Made by a program: the position numbers and the translations under genes
Notes under the pieces: model-generated
What the model was told of the DNA's origin: nothing
Seen by the model: only the letters and a program-made list of their open reading frames with translations
The model's database searches: none
DNA from: Taenia hydatigena
Taxonomy: Eukaryota; Platyhelminthes; Cestoda; Cyclophyllidea; Taeniidae
Direction: 5' to 3'
DNA length: 64,000 bases
Assembly (NCBI GenBank): GCA_036345935.2
Contig: JADWOT020000002.1
Coordinates: 20,400,355-20,464,354 of the forward strand
Shown: in pieces, positions 1-10,109 of the stretch
How the letters are laid out: the number at the start of each line of letters is the position of its first letter
Position numbering within the stretch: position 1 is the stretch's first letter

Positions 1-484
1 CGAGGTTTCCAACTTATCAGCTTGTCGAAGAATGCACCATTAGGCTTCTATATGAATTGGCATGTTTTAAACGCAGATATTTATTGTTAATACGGATTGC
101 CATTAGGATAATGACAGGTGGATTCAATTGGTACAAATCTTTGAGCGGAACATGAGTTGTGCCGGAGACGAACACGAAGCGCAATAGTTGTGCTTGCAAC
201 TCAAAATGACCGCCCTCGAACCGGTGGACAAAATTCCTAAATGCATTACTATCGGGAGGCCAGTACTTGCATTTCGCTACATCACGTCAAAAGGAAAAGT
301 CATCTTCACAACTTTGTCAAGCACACTTAACACTTGGCATTCCAGTTACCATCCACCACCATGAGAACGCACCTGGAGTGACTCGGTGTCTGCACATCCA
401 ACTTGTCACGAGAACGTGTCTCGCACTCTACACTTGCACAATGTTGTCTCCAATTGGCATTGTCAACTGCCTGTAATACGATGG

Positions 485-510
485 AGGTGGGTGGTGGGTG
501 GTGGGTGGTG
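485..510 (+). repeat. G-rich heptamer tandem repeat
   Basis: Three or more tandem copies of GGTGGGT are visible. Repeated GG/GGG runs with 1-2 base spacers could form a two-tetrad G-quadruplex on the plus strand. The function is unknown and it lies outside any recognised gene. Confidence 0.7.
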
Positions 511-524
511 ACACGTGCCAAAGC

Positions 525-640
525 ATGTCAATAAAACACGACCGCCCCCACACCCAAATGAGATGCAGCACGAAGCAGTTGCTATGATATTCGAAAGCTA
601 AGCCCGACACTTGTGAGAAGGTAACAATGAGGGTACAAGA
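525..640 (+). repeat. Dispersed repeat, copy 1
   Basis: This stretch is similar to 3425-3540 in the same orientation. Both contain ACGACCGCC(C/T)CCACACC, then GCAGCAC, then the shared block TATGATATTCGAAAG, and both continue to a related GCATAAAGCTGT-like block (about 660 and 3545). No open frame is conserved between the copies, so this is probably a non-coding interspersed repeat of unknown class. Confidence 0.6.
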
Positions 641-1341
641 AATGACTGAGAGATGAGTGGCATAAAGCTGTGCACCGGTCGCCTGTCAATGCAAAGGATT
701 TTAGCATTCACTATCCCCTTCCTCGTCTCCTCGTTCCATGTGCCTGATTTGATTGATTGAGGGAAGCAAGTTGCTAAGGGCTGTTCTTATATCAACCTCT
801 CCACCTCTTTTCAAGTTCCCTTATACAATCAAAGACAGCCACAACGGCCTCCATTTCTCACATTCCTTCGTTATCACTATTCCCTGCCCATACGTCATTG
901 CGAGACCGCAATCTCGGCTCCACACGATGCCATTGATTTCAATATGTTGGAGGATGGAAATGAAGCAGCAATGCCCTTCCTCCTCAACTCCTTCCATCCC
1001 TTTTAAAGCGGTGAACTGGACGCTGATAGCCGTACGACTCATAAAAGTTTTGTATGTGCCACCTTCTGACTCAGTCCTCTCACACAAACACAAAAGGCTT
1101 TTGGGCGTAGTGATGGACAATGTTAATCGTAAGGGTGAAACAGAGTGGATTGTGGTGTCCTGGATCTGGACTTGGTTACCCGATCACACCTCCAAAGGGT
1201 GATTGGGTGAGTTGGGCTCGCAGTGCCCCTACCCACGCCCACACAGGCCATTAGGAGTTGATGTGCTGCGACTGCATCAATTGTTTTCATGTGCCAATGG
1301 TATTTTTAGGACCACATGCAGCATAAAAGGCGTCTCCTTCA

Positions 1342-1599
1342 GTGTGGGAGGCAGTCAACAATAGAAGTGGCTGCAGTGATTCCGCTAGCCGTGTTGAGGC
1401 GACAAACATGAGGACGATTGGTGTGCCTGCAATTTTGGGTCTCGGCGACACTGACGACGCATCTGTGGATGTCAGTGAGGAAAGTAGGGAATTGCGTCTC
1501 CAAAGTGCCCTCCAACACCTCCTCTCCGACGATGATGACGACTATGAGGACGATGCAGGAGGCGGCAACGGCGATGGCGAAGTAGAATCGGTACAGTGA
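1342..1599 (+). CDS. Possible C-terminal exon, acidic protein
   Basis: This is an open frame of about 85 codons ending in TGA at 1597-1599, preceded by an acceptor-like CTTCAG at 1337-1342. The predicted tail is strongly acidic, with a run of five Asp followed by Tyr-Glu-Asp-Asp and a Gly/Asn/Asp stretch after a helical segment (RELRLQSALQHLLS). A canonical AATAAA lies 230 nt after the stop. I found no upstream exons and do not recognise the family. An Asp/Glu tail can arise by chance from GAT/GAC repeats, so this is tentative. If real, it is the last exon of a gene whose upstream part is diverged or lies outside the window. Confidence 0.3.
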   Translation: MWEAVNNRSGCSDSASRVEATNMRTIGVPAILGLGDTDDASVDVSEESRELRLQSALQHLLSDDDDDYEDDAGGGNGDGEVESVQ

Positions 1600-1778
1600 A
1601 TGCATCCTCAAATGCACAACACCAGCATTAAGTGCATTTATGTTCGACACACACTGGAAACTCCCTCTTGTCTGTGGTCTGTTTACCTCTTGTCGTCCCC
1701 CTCTTGTTGTTTTTAATGAATTAATTTTGTTTTGTGAGACACTGGCATTCCTTTTTTTTCCGCCGAAGTATGTACTTA

Positions 1779-2146
1779 AGGTCATTTGAATGGGCCATTC
1801 TAAGCACTAGCCAGAGAGAAAGTGTGCGAATAAACTCACAGATGCCTCCTTACAAATGCCATCCGCTGTTTGCACCAACGTTTTATTCTTGAGCCACTAG
1901 TCCTTTGACCAGGTATCGAATGGTCGGGTAGTCTTTAAGCTCTATGAAATAATGACACATGGCTGTTCCTTTTTGATTTACTGGAGGGAGATTTTACGAC
2001 CGTTCGAATGGGTCATGCTAAGCGCTACCAAGAAAGTGTGTGAGTGGATTCACTGATGTCTTTATCCGCTGTTTGCATCACCGCACCATTATTGTGCCAC
2101 TAGTCCTATGAGTAATTGTTAAATGATCGGGAAGTCTTTAAGCTAA
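1779..2146 (+). repeat. Diverged two-unit direct duplication
   Basis: Two copies of a segment of about 160 bp lie at about 1779-1944 and 1991-2146. Both contain GAATGGG(C/T)CAT, AAGC(A/G)CTA, AAGTGTG, ATCCGCTGTTTGCA, GCCACTAGTCCT and GTCTTTAAGCT in the same order. They have many substitutions and small indels, so the duplication is old. It has no coding capacity. Confidence 0.75.
1829..1834 (+). terminator. AATAAA poly(A) signal candidate
   Basis: A canonical hexamer lies 230 nt downstream of the stop of the tentative acidic exon. It also lies within the first unit of the local tandem duplication; the second unit lost the hexamer. Confidence 0.35.
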
Positions 2147-2479
2147 CATCCATTTGCCCATTTTTAATGTGCCTGAACAGGGGATTGTGGGTGCAGACAT
2201 GCTACTTATAAACAATGAGTAGAAGAAGTTGCGGTCAACATTGTGAAATTGTGCGCCTCTCCTCTCTCTGATGGTCCTATAAGTGTTCATTTGCATGACT
2301 GCGCTTGTCTGCGCATTCCTTTTACCATGTGAAGAATTGATGTCGTTTTCCATGTTGTGTACTGTGATGAGACAGTTCTTATTCTTGCGCATTTAGCTTC
2401 AGGTGGAGAATTGCTGCTGTCCTCAGTCTTTACAATCTCTTCTAGCAGCCTTTGTTTTGGTACATCATATAGTTGGCAT

Positions 2480-2815
2480 TCATACAAGCTCAGTGATAGC
2501 AGTCATTGTTGAAGCCATGCGGTCCACTTCGCTCTGCATCGCCAAAACATCCTTCAAATGTGTCTGACCTAGTGGAGGTCAGGCAATTATCACAAAAGTT
2601 GTGTAGCTCTGAAAGACAGTGAGCGCGCAAATCGAGCCATTTATAACACCACTAGACAAATGTAGATGCCGGAGCATTTTGAGCCTTTTTTTACACTTCT
2701 CAAATGGCACGATTTTTTGTTTTTTTTCTGAATCCGAACCTCCGTACAGAATTTCATCGTATAGTGTAATCATCTCTCCCACCTTTGTTGCACCAGTCAA
2801 TGATAAAATTAGTTG
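2480..2815 (-). CDS. Possible small gene, terminal exons
   Basis: Two exons can be joined on the minus strand. Exon 2815-2650 follows an acceptor TTTGCAG. Exon 2568-2480 follows CCACTAG and ends in TGA. The join is in phase (AGT G | GT CAG), giving a charged helical protein tail with segments KVGEMITLYDEILYGG, FEKCKKRLKMLRHLHL and LKDVLAMQSEVDRMAS. The composition and spliceability suggest a real helical, perhaps coiled-coil subunit, but I cannot name the family. A further open frame upstream at 4212-4030 (minus), starting with MQTNRSNNVTSIVDALNRAD, could be a first exon of the same gene, but I could not connect them. Start and full extent are unknown. Confidence 0.35.
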
Positions 2816-3424
2816 CTGCAAACCAAAGAGTATGTCTTAAATAAAGTTTCGGCTAGCTGTTGGTAAAATGTGCTAAATTGTGAGATAGTGAGGGGCAAAA
2901 TCAGTAGTAGTTCAGCATTACTTCCCAGTGATGCACACCACATTCCATGTCCATAGTGCTTCAAATTGGTTGCGAACGGCATGAAGTAAATTGAAGCTCG
3001 TGCTTTAGCAGCAATAAGCAAAATATTTTACTTCTACTGCTTTTGTCGTGTCGCGGATGTCAGTATATGCGAAGCCATTCGCATTCAAGTCCGTCAATTT
3101 GACAATTGCTATGCTGCGAAACATTCATGAAGACAATAGGCGGTATAGTACTAGACTCATTGACCTAGGAATGAGTAGTGGCTACCGGAGTGACTCAAAG
3201 ACTACGTCGCCGAAATGAGGCTCAGTGACCGAGCACTTACACCCCAGCGACATTTCGGCAAAAACCGGGAGGCGAGTGGAGAGAGAAGAGGGTCAAATAG
3301 CATTAAAATGCGGATGTAGAGCGGCACAATTTCAAGCCTCCAAAATGCGTTGCATTTTACTTGACAACCCTGCTAATACTTTGTTTGGTGGACCCATTAC
3401 AGCTTGGTGACAATTGAGAATTCA

Positions 3425-3540
3425 AGTCAATGGAGGACGACCGCCTCCACACCTGAATGGCAAGCAGCACCTGCCAGTTACTATGATATTCGAAAGGCAG
3501 CCCCAATACCGAAAGTAGGCGCATGGAATGGCCTAATATG
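3425..3540 (+). repeat. Dispersed repeat, copy 2
   Basis: This is a direct-orientation relative of 525-640. It shares ACGACCGCCTCCACACC, GCAGCACC and TATGATATTCGAAAG, followed by a related block containing CATAAAGCTGTAC. The two copies are roughly 70-75 percent alike by eye, which was not computed. Confidence 0.55.
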
Positions 3541-4931
3541 AGCAACATAAAGCTGTACAATAATCCAGCATTCTCTCTCCCCTCACTAGCTCCATCGCCC
3601 TCTCGCCCCCTGCCTTTTCTTTTCCTTCCAGTTAATCCGTGTAGTCTTTGCTCCAACCGCTCCACCTCTTGGGTAGAGCGCCATCCCTAAGGAGATGCAG
3701 ACAGCATTGCTGAGCTGAACCGCAATCGGCTTCACAGAGCATGCACAAGAGCACTGGCACAGTTTTGCACGTCCTCACAGGCTGGTGCAGTGCCACGACG
3801 CACGCAAGACCGCCGCTGCGGCGAGACCCACGTGTTGTCAATTGTCAAAATGTAGTCACGACTGCAGTTCTTTGCATCACATTCATCATGCCAGTCCAGT
3901 GGACGGTCTTGCAGGACACGTGAATGCATTGCCTCAACATGTTGCCCTCCTCGTTGGGTGGACAAGGCTTCACAGTAAGTGAGCGATAGTGAAGATAGGT
4001 TTAACAATTAAAGTATTGTATTGGAAGGTCTATGGGATGCTAAAATCCTCCCCTTTTACTGTCGAAATGGACATTTTGGATCTACAGTTACGATGAACCT
4101 CTGCCATCCCCTTCCTCTTTAAATCACAACATGGGTATTTTCCTGCCTTTTCATCAGCTCGATTTAGTGCATCGACGATGGAGGTTACATTGTTTGAGCG
4201 ATTTGTTTGCATTGAACAAGTGAAATTTTTGTGCTATTACAATGCGAACACATGAGTGAATAAAACTGGCAAGTAGAGTTTCATTCAAAAATGGAAGGAT
4301 GTAGGCTCAGTTGAAGGGCACAAAGTCATCAGGGTGGAGGGAAGGAATGAAAATCTTTTTTTAGCCCATCAGCACTGTCACCTTTGTTGACACTGATTGA
4401 CAGATGTGCTTGGCCTAGTCTGATTTGGTTTGGCCCTGAAGGCGTTGCACGACTGAGGTGCCAGTGTTTGCCATGTCCATGAGGGATCTTCGGCTATGCT
4501 GGTACAAGTGAGATCCCCTTTTTATGGAGCAAATTAAGGGATTAGTGAGAAGCTTGTGAATGTAACAATGCATAGCTCGAGAGTACTTTCAAGGGATATA
4601 AAAGTCTAGCGGATAAAAGGTTGCTATTTGTGAGAGACAATGCTAAAACTTCTCCAAAAAGTGAGGCTAAATGCATTGAGCAGTGTCATAGGCAAAAGCG
4701 ACGAGCAAATCGCAATTGACATTTCTTGACGTATAGTAAAACCTCGCATGACCTTCTCGACGTGTAATGCATTCAGCTTTACTAGTGGTGCTGTACATGC
4801 TATTTGCTAATTGCTTAACTTGCCGATTTCGGTTTTAGCAGCTTCGCCACTTTCCTTCTGCTCGCCGTTGAGACATTTAAGTAATGCGTATTGAGTCGAC
4901 AGTACGCCAACTCCCCTCATATTATGATTCA

Positions 4932-4967
4932 GCTACATTGGTGGCAGAGGCAAGCAAACCCGACCTT
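4932..4967 (+). mobile_element. TRIM fragment (LTR end + PBS)
   Basis: This 36-bp stretch, beginning GCTACATTGGTGGCAG, matches the junction of the first LTR and the primer-binding region of the TRIM at 47149-47888. It covers the LTR terminus CTACA, the TGGTGGCAG primer-binding sequence and the following ACCCGAC. Similarity fades on both sides, so it is a small decayed remnant. Confidence 0.55.
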
Positions 4968-6520
4968 AAATGTCAAATTACCTAATTCCTACTCAAATTT
5001 AGGCTTTACATTGCCTATGAGCGCCTTTTAACAGAAGATCGGGAAAGGCGGTCTTCAGAAATGCAAAAAGAAACTATTGATGTTAAGCTAGCAGTGGCCG
5101 TGAACCGTTTGAATTAGTTAGTTACGAAGGTGTCTTTTTGCGCACCAGTATGAAGGCATCACTTGTGTTCACATGCGACACCTTTTCCACCTCTCCATTA
5201 GCCGGGTAGATAAGACTGATAGGCATTGTAGTGCGAACTGAGTGGCACAAAGGAATATACACGAAATCCCACCCTCACAAACCCGCATTAAATCCAGTTC
5301 TTTGTTCCATGGCTCTACTTTGAAGGCCAGTGATTCCTAAAGTTAGGGAGGGACATTCTCCGCTTCCTCCAATGCAGCTCCAGGCATAGTTGGAGTCCCA
5401 AGAAGACCTAGTGATGTTGGGGTCAAGCACAATCGGATCTTGGATGCTTCGTCTTACACCACCGAGTGAGTTGTGATGGCTGGTACAGGAGAGGCTATCC
5501 AAGTAAAGCGCCGAGGACGACACTCAAGTGGGGAGAAAAGCTATGCAACACTTTAATTGTGTGTTTAACTCTCGATTTTGGCAAAGGAGCACCAACGGAT
5601 CCTTCTCTACGTCAAATCTATGTATCGTCCACCGCAGTATTATGCAGTCTCTCGGCTTAAAGAAGCCTTTAGCGCCACATACGTATTAAGCGGTGCTTTA
5701 GCATAACCCAAAGCTATTTTTCTTAAAATAAGAAACATTATTAGCTACACGTAGTTCATATAAGAGGGAGAAGTGAGGGACAGACTTGCCCCAATGCATG
5801 AACTCTTAATCAATCTCAAGGAGAGCATTCAGTGTTCCAATGCAAAAACAAAACAAAACATTTTTCAGCTTTTGCAGTGGTGCTGCGTTGGCAGAGCCGA
5901 TGAGAAGCTGGCGATTGCCTCGATGGAGGGGCGGAAGTCCGAGTAACTCTCTATATTATGTCCAGCTACAAAAAACCACGTAAACATTAGTAAAATGCAT
6001 TCATAAGTGTCGGTTTTAAATTAAGTGGAGGTAAGGTATATTATGGAATTTATCCTTTTAATTGACATAATAAGGCAGACAGATGCTGAGCTTGTAGATG
6101 AGAGTTCAGCACCCTTCTTGACGCATTGACGCTGCCAAGGTAGAGGGCTGAATAGATCACTTGGGTAGCTTTTCTTCACTGTTTATTTCGGTTAAAAATT
6201 GAGTTGAAGCTTCACTAAGTACGCATTTTTAAAGGTGTTCATTTACGAATGCGCTGCTGACTACTGACAGGCCTCCACTTTTTAGTTTTTAGTCTCCATT
6301 TTTACCGGAGGTGATTGACGTGTCGAGTGTCGTCCAGAGATTGCAGCGTCTTTACACATTTCACTGTGTAGGGCAAAGCGTAGTTTTTTTTAGAATTTTC
6401 TGGATTTAAATGGCATCAATAGTCGTCCTAGGATGTGGATCCTTGGTACAATTTCCTCATCTGTCTAGGTGTTGAAGGTCTTTTATTGGCACATCTTGGC
6501 GTCCTACGCTCTTCCCTCCA

Positions 6521-7553
6521 TCACCAAACCTCCGGTCCGTCTTTACGTTGGGTATAAACTCCACCTCCAAAGTGGCATCCCTGTGATGTTTGGACCCTTA
6601 CACAGAGGCAAAAGAGGAGAGTGAAACTGTGAAGCAATGACTGTTGCCTCTGCAGACCTACCGTGGAAGCGGACGCGGCAATAACGGCTTGCAGAGATGC
6701 CATTGAGGAGGCGGGAAGGAAGCAGAGGAGGCCCCAGAAGATGGCCGAGAAGACGGTCAACACCACCGCCACACCGATCACAATGACACCGTAGTCGAAC
6801 ATACCCCTACAGAGTACTGCCAGTTGTGAGGCTAGCACATCCTTTTAGAACACTGAAATGTGTTGACGGCGACTGGCGGAACTTCTCTGATGGAAGAGCT
6901 GCCTCAATAAGTCCTTCTTAATGGAATTTGGACGAGTTAAGTCATCGTCTTTGGGTTGGGCGGTTACTACTACTACTACTGCTGAGGAAAGCCTCCATCA
7001 CAGCGCAGTCTAAGTGCTCCATGAGCAACTGGCACCTTAACGGTGGAGGCTAAAGGTTGAGTTAAGCCCCACATACCCTGTGATGGAGTAGCTGAGATGC
7101 ACGAAAAGACGAGTCCGTGATTCACCAGTGCCACTTACATCTCACTGGATAACTGGACTGCTCAAAGGCAAATTATCCACCCAAGTGAATGTCTTTCCTC
7201 CTCTATGAGGTTGCTAAAACTACCTAAAAATGTTATTGAAAAAGCCTGAGACATGGATGGAGCACCGACCTGATCAAAAAGACGGAGCATTAGAGGTGTG
7301 TGCGTGCTAGAACTTACATCCGAGTTTTGACAACCCCATCCTCCATGTAGTACTCATCATCATTACCATCGAAATCGAGAATCATCAGGGTGGCACCGGT
7401 GATGAAAGCGACGACAGACAGCACCAGACACACCGTTCCACCGACCTTCAATATCCTACTTTGATGATGAATCTGTCGAAGGCGTCTCTGAATCCCACTT
7501 ATTGTTGTGGTTTGCGTATCGACTTGCCGATTGGAAGTCAGAGATTGTCGCAT
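6521..7553 (-). CDS. Small two-transmembrane protein
   Basis: Three exons join cleanly: 7553-7318, 6806-6662 and 6580-6521. Donors are GTAAGT and GTAGGT and acceptors are CTGTAG and TCACAG. Phases are consistent and the total is 146 residues with a TGA stop. ATG 7553 lies just after a TTTTCAG acceptor, so a 5' UTR exon may exist upstream. The protein has a Thr/Gln/Arg-rich cytosol-like N-terminus, a first membrane span near residues 38-62 (GTVCLVLSVVAFITGATLMI), an acidic loop (DFDGNDDEYYMEDG), a second span near 83-108 (VIVIGVAVVLTVFSAIFWGL) and a short tail ending in a basic/Gly segment. The two-span layout resembles neurensin/TMEM74-type neuronal vesicle proteins, but I see no diagnostic motif and make no assignment. 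Confidence 0.65.
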
Positions 7554-8989
7554 GACAGGGAGAAACTGAAAATGAAACCAATTTTTTTTCCAACAAGAAA
7601 TCGCCAATGCATTGTACATCAGGCAAGAGTTAGAGAACAAAATTAAACTCATGCCTGGTTGTTTAACACCCTCAAACGAAATAATTGACTTCAGCTACCT
7701 CGTTCGGTCCGCACACATTCATTCGAGTGTGAGTTGACTCGGTATTTATTCAAAGCAGACCTAAAGGTAATTACAACAAGGTGCTAAGATCAAAGTCCGA
7801 CTTCTCAGTTGTCCAGTCAGATTGGATCGCGCGAGGATCCAATCCATTCGAGGCTTTGGGACCAGTGGTAGGAGTCCATTGAGACTCTTGATTAAACTAC
7901 TAATAGCGCAGGACACTCTGAGACACGTTCCATTTACTTATTAGCTTCCTGTTGTTGTCTTGGTGAGGGTGCTTCTCTCTGCGTGGTTACCAAACTGCTT
8001 CCGGCTCGTGGAAACAGTACAGGGATGCACAGATCTGTTGAGTGTCATGGCAAACGTCGTCAAGCCGCAAATCCTGATACTTCATTGCCTTACTCGAGGA
8101 TGATCCAGATGTTGGAATATAGAAAAGTTGTGTATTTCTCGAACCAAGTGAGGCTTCACTGACTTGTGGTCCTAGTTCCATGTCGATGTGGAGTGTATGG
8201 AAACCGCTTGCTTTGTAGAGACGGTGATAGTAGGAAGCCTTGAAGGTTGATGAAATTTTTGTACCACAACTTCCTTTCAAAGAGGTCAACTGCCCGCTAG
8301 GAGAGCTTATTCACCTACCACCGACAGATTCATTCATGTGCCTACCTTAAAGGGAAACAGCTTGCAATAAGCAGCGCGGCACCGGGTGGTTCATAAGCTC
8401 CTTCGGTTTGGTTACTTCCATCTGGCCATTTTGCCTGGCGCCTAGATTATCCGTTCAGCGGGGTTTTTCTTTGGGCCAGGAATAGCAGACCTTGTTCCAC
8501 TCCAGGTCTTGTTTCACGAGATGATGATAACTTCATCAAACAGAGCACAGCTTTTGGTCAAAGGTACCTTGGAGGGCGCGATGAGTGCTGCAGCAGGGCC
8601 TACCAACCCATGTTGACTGCTACCCTTTCGAAGGCCAGAGAATTCCGCCTGAACGAAGAGAATTGACTGAACAGCCAAGAGTTAGCAGAATCAGTTTATG
8701 GCCTCCGGTCGGTAGGTGTCGGGAATAAAACTGGCCATGGTCGACCACCTCATCCATAATGCACAACGGTGATTATTTATCAAGGCGCTGAAGTCGGATG
8801 AATATCCTACAATCAACCCTCACAGCCTGGCTTTCCTCTGTTTTAGTGGGTCCTCGCCAAGGACACATAACCGCCATGACCATGATGGACAATTTGGAAG
8901 TCATTGAACCAAGTACCGAAGACTTAACTAGTATTTGGCGCTAGAAGTGAGTCGGTGCCTTCGCTGCGCCCGATGGCTATGACCTCATT

Positions 8990-9640
8990 TCCCTATTAAC
9001 AAGGAAATCCTGAGAATGTGCCCGAGAGAAGGCTTAATTTTTAAAGGTTTGCATGCGGTTTTAGTCGTCGCAAACAAAGATGCCAGATCTGGAGCGATCG
9101 AATGCCCAAACCCAAGAAGGGCGAGAAAGCGGTAACCGTCAAGAAGGTGAGCACCAGCTCGACCCATATTTGTGGTTGGCAGGTCCACAAACATGGTTGT
9201 TAAGTGACTAGTTGCGACAGTGTGATGGGTAGTGGCGCGCATACAACACCTCCGCGGGGGCGTAAAAGGTTACATTACAACAATAAATGCGTAATAGTCT
9301 CCGAAAAACCATTAGTTGCTGTAATTTTTTTAAGATAACATTTGGATGGGCAAAGGTCGAAGCTAAAAGTCTCCATGGAGGCAAGCGCCTTGGTTTTATG
9401 ACGAAAAGGGAGCCATCTGTAGCAACGCTGTGCTCGGTGTCGTCTCTGAACCACGGAGAGGAGCACTGTTTGGAAATACTTACAGATAATTAAGGGAAAA
9501 GTGCAGCCTAAACACAACCGATTCGATCTTAATGGCTCCTCCCTAGGACAAAGAGTTTGAGAGCATTGTCGAGGAGCTAGAAGGTTGAGACCAAGTCAAC
9601 ACCAAAGATGGAATGCTGGACACGGGTGAAAAGGAACTCG
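8990..9640 (-). mobile_element. Decayed Ty3/gypsy-like pol remnant
   Basis: Read on the minus strand, this region gives, in the expected order, a faint match to the end of the reverse-transcriptase palm (FDLCPSKCYL, compare the usual LNPSKCHLF-type block, near 9365) and then the thumb/connection block (RFLALLGFGHSIAPDLASLF, near 9120). A degraded catalytic-box region may lie near 9610. Frames are interrupted by stops and shifts, so this is a fossil. The call rests on two short blocks recognised by eye and is therefore tentative. Confidence 0.35.
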
Positions 9641-10053
9641 TCTCATCAGGAGGAGATTAAGAATGAGGATAGACCAGTTGGTTAGAGCTCATTGCTCTCT
9701 GCTTTACCACATTTTACGAAGACGATGACCAACTTCGTAAGCACACTCGTGTCACTTCCCCGCTGTCCTTCGTATGTGCTGTGGGAGTCTACAAGCTACA
9801 AGCTCCATGCGACGTCTTCTCCCTCTTTGGAGCCCCCGAAAGCATGGTGAAGTCTCATCAGTCGACAAAGCAGTGCGCATTTATTCACGACCTTAAACAG
9901 TTAAGGTTTAAGGTACTGTAATCGCCCATACTGGCCCACGGAGTGTAGCAAAGCAAAATAAGCGTCACAATACTGTTTTTTATGATTGAAAACCAACCTT
10001 ATCAGTTTTGTCATGCTGTTGACAACATAATCGACGAATTGGCACTTTGAAGT

Positions 10054-10109
10054 AGATGACTGCGGTTGAGGTTTTCGTAGCAGATGACTGCGGTTGAGGT
10101 TTTCGTAGC
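10054..10109 (+). repeat. Perfect 28-bp tandem duplication
   Basis: The unit starting AGATGACTGCGGTTGAGG is present twice, head to tail, without mismatches (10054-10081 and 10082-10109). The exact identity implies a recent slippage or duplication event. It is not in any recognised gene. Confidence 0.9.

Larger units (their letters stand above)
1..1341. other. Gene-poor 5' end of window
   Basis: No reading frame here has recognisable protein motifs or a convincing splice structure. Short open frames exist on both strands, the longest 149 codons at 753-1202, but they overlap in opposite directions and look like chance. The stretch holds a G-rich short tandem repeat (485-510) and one copy of a dispersed repeat (about 525-640), listed separately. 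Confidence 0.5.
2816..6520. other. Mostly non-coding interval
   Basis: I see no recognisable gene. The interval contains copy 2 of the dispersed repeat (3425-3540), a tentative minus-strand first exon (4212-4030), a fragment of the TRIM element (4932-4967), and an 82-codon minus-strand open frame at 5523-5275. The latter is Ser-rich and might be an unassigned exon, but it could not be joined in phase to the membrane protein gene at 6521-7553. The rest is AT-rich and featureless to my reading. Confidence 0.45.

Noticed and set aside
753..1202. 149-codon plus-strand open frame
   Set aside because: It has no domain, no splice context and an overlapping antisense frame (1120-821). Its composition (Ser, Trp, Ile scattered) looks like chance.
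9541..9900. Plus-strand frame with several stops (DKEFESIVEELEG, later LSFVCAVGVYKLQAP)
   Set aside because: It seemed at first to be a decayed host gene, but four stops interrupt it and the opposite strand gives a better reading as gypsy pol remnant.
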